A DNA stretch of 6,983 nucleotides, from assembly GCA_003132865.1 (NCBI GenBank), contig PKYZ01000161.1:165-7147 (forward strand), in the 5' to 3' direction. Source of the stretch: Bryobacterales bacterium (GTDB taxonomy: Bacteria; Acidobacteriota; Terriglobia; Bryobacterales; Bryobacteraceae). Each line of letters begins with the position of its first letter. The stretch's first letter is position 1. Positions 1 through 5,287 of this stretch are shown piece by piece. The notes under the pieces are model-generated. The model made no database searches, was not told the DNA's origin, and saw only the letters and a program-made list of their open reading frames with translations. The translations under genes were made by a program, and so were the position numbers.

Positions 1-29
1 GACCTGGAGGTCTGCCCCACACGGATTAA
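1..29 (+). CDS. possible 3' tail of an upstream gene
   Basis: Reading from base 3 gives PGGLPHTD and then a TAA stop at 27-29, one base before the ATG of the adaptor gene. Such tight packing is what an operon with an RND pump gene upstream would look like, but eight residues cannot identify a product. The adaptor frame is also open to the left edge, so this tail may not be real. Confidence 0.2.
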
Positions 30-30
30 A

Positions 31-1392
31 ATGGAATACGATTCTCGCGAACGACAAGGATCGCAAGTGGCCGACGATACCGAAGCGCGCCTGCGCGCCG
101 AAATCGAAGATTTGAAACGGAAGCTGGCCCAGCACGCCGCGCCCGCCTCCGCGACGCCCGCCGCTCCCTCGCGCCGCGCGCTGTGGCTGCTGGCACTGGT
201 GCTGGCCGTCCTGATCGTCATCGGTTTCCTGAAGGGCTACATTCCACATCGCCGCAACGAGGCCACCCTCGCGGCCGAAGCCGGAACGGCATCCAAGGAA
301 TTGCCCACGGTTACCGTCGTCGGCGTCGAACGGTCCGCCACCACCGGCACGCTGGTTCTCCCCGGCAACATCGAACCGGTAACGGAAGCGCCCGTCCTGG
401 CGCGCGCCAGCGGATACATCCAACGGCGCTACGCGGATATCGGCGACCGCGTGAAGTCCGGCCAATTGCTGGCCGAAATCGAAGCGCCGGAACTGGATCA
501 GCAGGTCAATCAAGCGCGGGCCGCCCTGGACCAGACCCGCGCCGGACTCGAACAGGCCAACGCCAACCTGCAGCAGGGAAAGGCGCAAGAGCAACTCGCC
601 AAAGTCACCGCCGACCGGTGGAAGAACCTGCAGTCCAAAGGCGTCGTGTCGCGCCAGGAGAACGACACGTACCAGTCCCAGTCGGTGGCGGCACAGGCGA
701 ATGTGTTGGCGCTCGAAAAGGCGGTGGCGTCCGCGCGCAGCAACATCGTCGCGGCGCAGGCCAACCTCTCGCGTCTTACCGAACTGCAAGGTTATAAGAG
801 CGTGCGCGCGCCGTTCGCGGGCGTGATTACGGTGCGCAACGTAGATGTCGGCGCGCTGGTCAACGAAGCCAACACGCTGCTTTTCCGGATCGCCCAAACG
901 GACCGCCTGCGCATCTACGTGAACGTTCCGCAATCCGACGCGGATTCGGTGCGCGTGGGCCAGATCGCGCGGCTGGTGATTTCCGATCTTGGCGGCCACC
1001 AGTTCGTAGGCGCCGTCACGCGCACCGCCAACGCGCTGGACCCCGCCACGCGCACCCTGCTCACCGAGGTGCAGGTGCCTAACTCCGGCAGCCTCCTACT
1101 CCCCGGCATGTACGCGCAGGTGGACCTGACCACGCCGCGCAAGAATCCTCCCCTGCTGATACCGGGCGATACGCTGGTAGTCCGCAGCAACGGACCCCAG
1201 GTGGGCGTGGTCGGCGCCGACCACATCGTGCACTTTCAGCGGCTCCAATTGGGCCGGGACTTTGGCGATAAAATCGAAGTTCTCTCCGGACTCGAACCCG
1301 GGCAACAGGTGGTGGTGAATCCCGGCGATACCGTCCAAGAGGGAGCCAAAGTGAATCCCGTACTGCTGCGGGAGAAAAAGCGTCCCGCCTGA
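31..1392 (+). CDS. efflux RND transporter periplasmic adaptor subunit (membrane fusion protein, HlyD/AcrA type)
   Basis: This 453-residue protein is the periplasmic adaptor of a tripartite efflux pump, bridging an inner-membrane RND permease and an outer-membrane channel. A hydrophilic, charged N-terminus (about 1-50, with a short coiled-coil-like stretch at 17-34) precedes one membrane anchor (about 50-67). A first lipoyl/barrel-sandwich half follows (about 118-152, with ASGYIQRRYADIGDRVKSGQ), then a long Gln/Ala-rich alpha-helical hairpin (about 153-252). The second lipoyl half contains VRAPFAGVITVRNVDVGALV (258-277). The beta-barrel spans about 290-367 (DPATRTLLTEVQVPN and LLPGMYAQV are family hallmarks), and a membrane-proximal domain ends the protein. 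There is no lipobox, so it is anchored by the helix. The ATG at 31 has GGAGG only at 6-10, which is far. The in-frame GTG at 67 has AAGGA at 56-60 with 6-nt spacing and is a serious alternative start. The TolC-family gene starts 5 bases after its stop. The family is clear; the substrate is unknown. Confidence 0.93.
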   Translation: MEYDSRERQGSQVADDTEARLRAEIEDLKRKLAQHAAPASATPAAPSRRALWLLALVLAVLIVIGFLKGYIPHRRNEATLAAEAGTASKELPTVTVVGVERSATTGTLVLPGNIEPVTEAPVLARASGYIQRRYADIGDRVKSGQLLAEIEAPELDQQVNQARAALDQTRAGLEQANANLQQGKAQEQLAKVTADRWKNLQSKGVVSRQENDTYQSQSVAAQANVLALEKAVASARSNIVAAQANLSRLTELQGYKSVRAPFAGVITVRNVDVGALVNEANTLLFRIAQTDRLRIYVNVPQSDADSVRVGQIARLVISDLGGHQFVGAVTRTANALDPATRTLLTEVQVPNSGSLLLPGMYAQVDLTTPRKNPPLLIPGDTLVVRSNGPQVGVVGADHIVHFQRLQLGRDFGDKIEVLSGLEPGQQVVVNPGDTVQEGAKVNPVLLREKKRPA

Positions 1393-1397
1393 AACCA

Positions 1398-3254
1398 ATG
1401 CGAAAGTTTAAGTTAACGTCACTCTCAATCCCTGTACTGAGGCTGCTGCCATTCTGTCTCCTGACTCCTGTCTCCTGTCTCCTGTTGCTCGCCCAGTCCC
1501 CCGACTTCCACAATTCCCCCCGCGTGCACGACCTGATCCGAGCCGGCAATCTCTATCTCTCCCAAGCCGACGCGCTGGCCCTTGCCATCGAAAACAATCT
1601 CGACGTGGAACTCGATCGCTTCAGCTTCCAGATCGCCGATACGGACTTTCTGCGCGCCAAGGGCGGCGGACTCCTGCGTGGCATCCCCTTCCTGATTACA
1701 GAGGCTCCCACCGGCGCAGGCGGCCCGCTCAGTCCTGTGACAACCAACCCGGCTTCGGCCACCAGCGTCACCACGGGCACTACGGTAACGACTAATGCCC
1801 TGGAACTGGGCGCCCTCGGCGAGCCTATAACCAATTTGTCGATTCAAGGCTCCATCCCTCAATCCACTGGAACCCCGGTTCCGATCTTCGATCCGTCCAT
1901 CGTCGGGCAATTGAACTGGATGCACCAGGCCACGCCCGAATTGGACATCCTGTCGTACGGCGTACCCTCCCTGGTCGCCAATGGGTTCAACGCCAACGCC
2001 GGCCTGGTGCAATCCTTCGTCACCGGCACGCAGGTAAACCTGGCATTCAATAACACTCACCAGTCGCAGAATGGCCTGACCACCAACTACAATCCTTACA
2101 CCAACTCCAGTCTCGGCCTGACGATCACGCAGCCTCTGGCACGCGGTTTCGGAACCGCGCTCAACACGCGCTTCATCCGTATTGCAGCCAACGACCGTAA
2201 GATCAACACGCTGCTCTTTCACCAGCAACTGATCGCTACCGTCTACGGCGTGATTCGCCTCTACACCGATTTCGTGGCGCTCTACGAAGACGTGAAGGTG
2301 AAGCAGGAAAGCGTCGCCGCCGCCGAGAAGCTATACTCGGACAGCAAGGCGCAGGTGGACGAAGGCACGCTGGCGCCGGTCGAGTTGACCCGCGCCAACG
2401 CCCAGCTTTTCGCCACCCGCCAGGACCTGATCAACGCGCGCGGCGTGCTGGAAGAGCAACAAGCCATTCTGAAGAACCTGCTTACGCGCACCGGCAATGC
2501 GGACCCGGAAGTGCAGGCCGCCACTATCGTCCCCACCGATCCGCTGGATATCCCCGAGAAGGAAGAGATCCGACCCATACAAGATCTGTTCACCGAAGCC
2601 CTGGCCAATCGCCCCGATCTGGGCCAGGCCAGCCTGCAGATCGAGAACTCCCAGATCGGTCTCAAGGGCGCGCGGAACGCCACGTTGCCCGAGGTGGACC
2701 TGGTCGGCATCGTGCAGAGCAACGGCCTGGCCGGCCCTTTGAACCCGTCTGCGCCGGCTACGGACACGCCCTTCTTGGGCGGCTATGGCACTGTGCTCGA
2801 CCAGTTATTCACTCAAAAGTACCCCACTTACCAAATCGGCGTGCAGGTGACACTGCCCATACACAACCGTATCGCCGAATCCGATCTGGCGCGCGATGAG
2901 TTACAACTTCGGCAATCGGAGGTGCGTCTGCGCCAGTTACAGAACCAGGCTCGCCTGGAAGTCGAAGACGCAGTGATTGCCATGCGCCGCGCGCGCGGGT
3001 CGTATGAAGCCGCCGTGCAGGCGCGGCGGTTCCAGCAGGAATCGCTGGAGGCCGAGCAGATGAAGTACGAAGTGGGCGCTTCCACCGCCTTCTTTGTCAT
3101 CCAGTACGAGAGCCTGTTGGCCCAGGCGAAGTCCACCGAGGTGGCGGCGAAGAGCGCCTATGTGAAGGCCCGCGCCGCACTGGAGCGCGCCACCGGCAAT
3201 ATTCTGGAGGCGCACCGGATTTCTTTGGAGGCGGGGATCAAGGGGCGGATGTAG
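1398..3254 (+). CDS. TolC family outer-membrane efflux protein
   Basis: This 618-residue protein is the outer-membrane channel partner of the preceding adaptor. The N-terminus has a basic, Leu-rich signal peptide (about 1-32, ending LLLLAQ). The mature start NLYLSQADALALAIENNLDV (51-70) is the conserved first helix of the family. Two outer-membrane-efflux repeats follow: about 50-365, containing the Ala/Gln-rich coiled coil 296-365, and about 395-600, with a second coiled coil 495-597 and the strand signature YQIGVQVTLPIHNRIAESDL (478-497). At 618 residues it exceeds E. coli TolC (about 490). The extra length includes a Ser/Thr/Pro/Gly-rich stretch (about 100-165) and a segment at 435-475, probably extracellular loops or extensions. 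The two genes are separated by 5 bases, with no obvious Shine-Dalgarno site before ATG 1398, which suggests translational coupling. The signal-peptide codons contain a four-copy 7-bp repeat (separate entry). The family is confident; the exported substrate cannot be told. Confidence 0.92.
   Translation: MRKFKLTSLSIPVLRLLPFCLLTPVSCLLLLAQSPDFHNSPRVHDLIRAGNLYLSQADALALAIENNLDVELDRFSFQIADTDFLRAKGGGLLRGIPFLITEAPTGAGGPLSPVTTNPASATSVTTGTTVTTNALELGALGEPITNLSIQGSIPQSTGTPVPIFDPSIVGQLNWMHQATPELDILSYGVPSLVANGFNANAGLVQSFVTGTQVNLAFNNTHQSQNGLTTNYNPYTNSSLGLTITQPLARGFGTALNTRFIRIAANDRKINTLLFHQQLIATVYGVIRLYTDFVALYEDVKVKQESVAAAEKLYSDSKAQVDEGTLAPVELTRANAQLFATRQDLINARGVLEEQQAILKNLLTRTGNADPEVQAATIVPTDPLDIPEKEEIRPIQDLFTEALANRPDLGQASLQIENSQIGLKGARNATLPEVDLVGIVQSNGLAGPLNPSAPATDTPFLGGYGTVLDQLFTQKYPTYQIGVQVTLPIHNRIAESDLARDELQLRQSEVRLRQLQNQARLEVEDAVIAMRRARGSYEAAVQARRFQQESLEAEQMKYEVGASTAFFVIQYESLLAQAKSTEVAAKSAYVKARAALERATGNILEAHRISLEAGIKGRM
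1457..1484 (+). repeat. four tandem 7-bp units (WCTCCTG) in the TolC signal-peptide codons
   Basis: The units are TCTCCTG (1457-1463), ACTCCTG (1464-1470), TCTCCTG (1471-1477) and TCTCCTG (1478-1484). They encode the hydrophobic core of the signal peptide. Because the unit is not a multiple of three, gain or loss of one copy would shift the reading frame near residue 25. Confidence 0.85.
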
Positions 3255-3357
3255 CCGCTCTCAGTCTTTTCCCCATATGTGTCTTTGCGCGCCCCGACCT
3301 TGTTAAATCCTCGCGTCTAACCGCTTTGTAATCCCTCACAAGTGTAAACTGGTTCGT

Positions 3358-3376
3358 TCCTGTCCCAAAAGTGTAA
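3358..3376 (+). repeat. left copy of a 19-nt imperfect inverted repeat
   Basis: TCCTGTCCCAAAAGTGTAA matches the reverse complement of 5113-5131 (TCCTATCCGAAAAGTGTAA) at 17 of 19 positions. The pair encloses about 1.7 kb carrying the small secreted-protein gene and the HEPN-like remnant. It could be the ends of a decayed element, a shared regulatory site, or chance. Confidence 0.4.
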
Positions 3377-3507
3377 TTCCACCTAATGCCCTTTTGATAC
3401 AGTGGGTTCCGGCCTCGGGTCGCAGAGTGCTGCGGTTCGTCATTTTCCGTCGGCGGGAGAGTCGCCGTTCCTAAAGACGATGTTGCTCTCAATAGATGGA
3501 GCAGGAG

Positions 3508-3525
3508 TACCGTACCTACCGTACC
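3508..3525 (+). repeat. perfect 9-bp tandem duplication (TACCGTACC x2)
   Basis: Two adjacent identical copies, 3508-3516 and 3517-3525, lie just upstream of the candidate promoter of the gene at 3597. Each copy itself contains TACC twice. The pair could be a recent slippage event or a tandem binding site. Confidence 0.6.
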
Positions 3526-3534
3526 GATGGATAC

Positions 3535-3562
3535 TTCGCCAGGAAGAAAGCCATGATACACT
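3535..3562 (+). promoter_or_regulatory. candidate promoter with extended -10 for the gene at 3597
   Basis: TGATACACT (3554-3562) reads as an extended -10 (TG, one base, TACACT; 4 of 6 to TATAAT). A weak -35 (TTCGCC, 3535-3540) lies 16 bases upstream. Transcription would begin near 3569, inside the palindrome at 3566-3582. Confidence 0.4.
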
Positions 3563-3565
3563 GTG

Positions 3566-3582
3566 GTGAGCTTCGAGCTCAC
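3566..3582. promoter_or_regulatory. operator-like perfect palindrome GTGAGCT-TCG-AGCTCAC
   Basis: Two 7-base arms (3566-3572 and 3576-3582) are perfectly complementary around a 3-base centre. They sit between the candidate -10 box and the AAGGAG Shine-Dalgarno site (3585-3590) of the next gene. The position fits a repressor operator overlapping the transcription start. It could alternatively act as an mRNA hairpin next to the ribosome site if transcription starts further upstream. Confidence 0.5.
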
Positions 3583-3596
3583 TCAAGGAGAACCTG

Positions 3597-4130
3597 ATGA
3601 AGAATCTCTGCTTTCTACTACCGTTTACGGTCTGCTGCGGTGCGCTGCTGGCCCAATCGAGCGAGGTCACTCCCGTCGTAACCCACCAAGTGCGGTTCCT
3701 GGCGGCTGAACCCGGCGATGTCGCGCCAGACGCCACGAAGCCGCTGATTATCAATACATTCACGATCATGGGCGACAATGTGACGGGCACGCCCTGCTAT
3801 TCCTGTGTCACCGGCGCGACGACGCCGAATCTCGGTGTCCTGCAACCTTCCGGCATCGTCAAGGCGGGGACCCAGTATCAGGTCAACGTCTTCTTAGTGG
3901 ACCAAAGCTACACCGGCTCCTGCACGTATACATTCGAGGTGACCCGCAAGTCGACGGTAATCTACTCGGCAAACACCACGTTTACCGAAACCGCCCCGAC
4001 AACTATCCTGCTTGGAACCGCGCTTACGGTTCCAACCGGCACGACGGCTGGCGGCGCTGCACTTTCGACCACCGCGGTCTGCGGCTCGAGCACCACCAAG
4101 TCGTCTAGCACAATTCACATCACGGGCTAA
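3597..4130 (+). CDS. small secreted protein of unknown function
   Basis: This 177-residue protein is not a family I recognise. It has a clear Sec signal peptide (MKNLCFLLPFTVCCGALLAQ, cleavage likely after about residue 20). The mature part is rich in Thr, Ser, Val and Gly and has alternating hydrophobic strands (for example QYQVNVFLV at 93-101 and CTYTFEVTRKSTVIYSA at 109-125), suggesting an all-beta, Ig-like sandwich. Four cysteines remain after cleavage (67, 70, 109, 162). C67-YS-C70 forms a CxxC, so disulfides outside the cytoplasm are likely. The tail (150-177) is Ala/Gly/Ser/Thr-rich. The start is well supported by AAGGAG at 3585-3590 with 6-nt spacing, plus a candidate promoter and palindrome upstream. 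It appears to be a single-gene unit, with degraded DNA downstream. It is coding with good confidence; function is unknown. Confidence 0.75.
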   Translation: MKNLCFLLPFTVCCGALLAQSSEVTPVVTHQVRFLAAEPGDVAPDATKPLIINTFTIMGDNVTGTPCYSCVTGATTPNLGVLQPSGIVKAGTQYQVNVFLVDQSYTGSCTYTFEVTRKSTVIYSANTTFTETAPTTILLGTALTVPTGTTAGGAALSTTAVCGSSTTKSSSTIHITG

Positions 4131-4241
4131 TCCGCCACACTGGCGCGCAGCGGCATCGACTGCGCTGGGCCGAGGGGCGCCGTTTCGCGGGCCAGCAACC
4201 TGAACCCGAGTGGCGGTGCTCTTCGTTCTGCTGAAGAACGG

Positions 4242-4259
4242 CCGGCCGCTCGCGGCTGG
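4242..4259 (+). other. GC-rich hairpin downstream of the small secreted-protein gene
   Basis: CCGGCCGC (4242-4249) can pair with GCGGCTGG (4252-4259) with one G-U pair, leaving a very tight loop. A weaker hairpin, CGTTCT/AGAACG (4224-4229 and 4235-4240), sits just before it. Neither is followed by a T-run, so a terminator role for the gene ending at 4130 is only possible. Confidence 0.25.
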
Positions 4260-4261
4260 CT

Positions 4262-4679
4262 GGCCGGACCGGATTCTCAGAATTTCCGGCTGATGACATC
4301 ATCTGCCTTCTTGAGGGGCGGTCGGCGCTGCTGACGCATCCGTTGCGACCTGAGGTGCAGGAGCTCCTTGACGCGTCGGCATGCCGTCTGCTCGCCGTGT
4401 TCATCATCGATGGTATCGAAATGATGCTGCACCAGTGGCGTGCGCGGGACCACCAGCAGATCCTGGACGTTTACTTCAAAGGACGCCATCCCAACGGCGA
4501 GCGAGTTCGCGCTCTCTGCGACGCATTCCAACACGCTGGCATCACCGTTGACCCGCAGGTGTTCCTCGACTACTTGGCCATCAATCAATTATCTGCGCAA
4601 CACCATCGTCCACAGCAAATGGAACGAGCACGAGAGGCAATGGCTTGTCGAGCGCGGGTTCCCCACCAATACCAGTTGA
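4262..4679 (+). pseudogene. frameshifted remnant of a HEPN-like protein gene
   Basis: Two frames together read as one protein. Frame A (about 4262-4590) gives GFSEFPADDIICLLEG, THPLRPEVQELLDASACRLL and FIIDGIEMMLHQWRARDHQQ, ending DPQVFLDYLAI. The neighbouring frame continues it as NYLRNTIVHSKWNEHERQWL, then VERGFPTNTS and a TGA at 4677-4679. The junction is CAATCAAT (4582-4589); removing one CAAT joins the halves as DYLAINYLRNTIVH. The segment is predicted mostly helical, and RNTIVH fits the R-x4-H signature of HEPN domains, many of which are RNases or toxins. The upstream side of frame A is closed by a TGA at 4232-4234 and no convincing start codon is seen, so the 5' end is also lost or altered. 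Beyond the terminal TGA the frame gives QEDVLWRRFAPNQQ, possibly more of the old C-terminus. HEPN assignment is inferred from the motif and helical character; that the gene is broken is well supported. Confidence 0.6.
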
Positions 4680-5100
4680 CAAGAAGATGTCCTTTGGCGT
4701 CGGTTTGCGCCGAATCAGCAAGGGCTCGTTCCCAGCGCGCGATTGACCGTGTTCGTAGGGGGGAGTCGCCATGGGTTGCCTGCCCAAAGGGAGGGCGGGT
4801 CAATAAATCCCGTCGTGCCAAGGAGTCGTGATCGGATCGACAGGTCGGTCCGGCACCAATAGCGGAGGGGTGCGTCTGGGTGTGGTGCCAACCATCCACT
4901 TCCGGGAGGGGTTGCTGGCCCGGAGCAAGCGGCTCGGCCTCGCACTCGGATTGAGCCCGACCACCAAGCAAAAACCACCCTTCCTAGAAAAGGAGCGGTC
5001 GGCCATGGCTCCGTGATTCGTGGGCAGGGAATGTCGTTTTCCACGGCCGACGCGAACCTGCGAAAACGGCGCCAGGCCGCAACTCCATGGATTCAGAGGC
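4680..5100. other. non-coding or decayed stretch with no recognised gene
   Basis: These 421 bases contain only short open frames on both strands, none with a good ribosome site or recognisable protein content. The longest plus-strand candidate (4828-5016, GTG start) is 62 residues of Gly/Arg/Ser-rich sequence with no Shine-Dalgarno site, and I do not call it. The first 60 or so bases may be the decayed 3' end of the HEPN-like gene. No repeats or strong hairpins were seen. Confidence 0.5.
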
Positions 5101-5111
5101 CCTGAATGCCC

Positions 5112-5140
5112 TTTACACTTTTCGGATAGGAGCCTGTAAA
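5112..5140 (+). promoter_or_regulatory. candidate sigma-70-type promoter of the beta-helix gene
   Basis: TTTACA (5112-5117; 5 of 6 to TTGACA) lies 17 bases before TGTAAA (5135-5140; 4 of 6 to TATAAT). Transcription would start near 5147, giving a short leader with AGGAGG at 5151-5156 before ATG 5171. The inverted-repeat copy at 5113-5131 overlaps the -35 box and spacer. Confidence 0.5.
5113..5131 (-). repeat. right copy of the 19-nt imperfect inverted repeat
   Basis: The reverse complement reads TCCTATCCGAAAAGTGTAA and matches 3358-3376 at 17 of 19 positions. It lies within the candidate promoter of the beta-helix gene, so its sequence may be constrained by transcription and not by mobility. 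Confidence 0.4.
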
Positions 5141-5170
5141 CTAGAGGCCCAGGAGGAAGATTACGTCAAC

Positions 5171-5287
5171 ATGAACATGCTCAACTCGAACGGGATTCCG
5201 GCCGCAGCCCGGAAAGGATTCATGACGCTCTCGCTGGCGGCGGCCATCGGAATGTGCCCATCGGCGGTAGCGGCGACCTGTGCGTGA
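5171..5287 (+). other. signal-peptide-coding 5' part of the beta-helix gene, out of frame with the rest
   Basis: From ATG 5171, with AGGAGG at 5151-5156 (14-nt spacing; ATG 5177 is in the same frame), the product is a classic export signal: MNMLNSNGIPAAARKGFMTL followed by a hydrophobic core SLAAAIGM and a cleavage region PSAVAA. It then reaches TCA and a TGA at 5285-5287. The mature beta-helix domain begins immediately, in the next frame. Adding one C after ACC at 5276-5278 would read AATLCVNPGGTAGC straight through, giving a protein of about 415 residues. The fragment has the promoter, ribosome site and signal peptide that the downstream frame lacks, so the two were surely one gene. Confidence 0.75.

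Larger units (their letters stand above)
3255..3596. other. intergenic regulatory region between the TolC-family gene and the small secreted-protein gene
   Basis: These 342 bases contain no convincing gene; the reverse-strand open frames here have no recognisable content. No hairpin with a T-run follows the TolC stop. The stretch holds two AAGTGTAA words (3340-3347 and 3369-3376), a 19-nt sequence with an inverted partner at 5113-5131, a 9-bp tandem duplication, a candidate extended -10 promoter and a palindrome immediately before the next Shine-Dalgarno site. Confidence 0.6.

Noticed and set aside
183..797. Long alternate-frame open reading frame inside the adaptor gene
   Set aside because: It is Arg/Gly-rich with no domain content, as expected of a shadow frame in GC-rich coding DNA. 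The overlapping adaptor frame has clear family motifs.
1425..2228. 267-codon minus-strand open frame opposite the TolC-family gene
   Set aside because: It has Gly/Arg/Glu-rich composition without recognisable motifs, no ribosome site, and lies wholly under a confidently identified gene.
3340..3377. Second promoter using GTGTAAACT or TGTAAT as a -10 box
   Set aside because: No acceptable -35 was found at 16-18 bases upstream of either, and they are more than 200 bases from the next start codon.
4145..4165. Possible terminator GCGCAG/CTGCGC after the small secreted-protein gene
   Set aside because: It has only six pairs, a 9-base loop and no T-run, so it is too weak to call.
4828..5016. 62-codon plus-strand open frame with GTG start in the decayed region
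   Set aside because: There is no Shine-Dalgarno site, the protein has no recognisable content, and the surroundings are non-coding.
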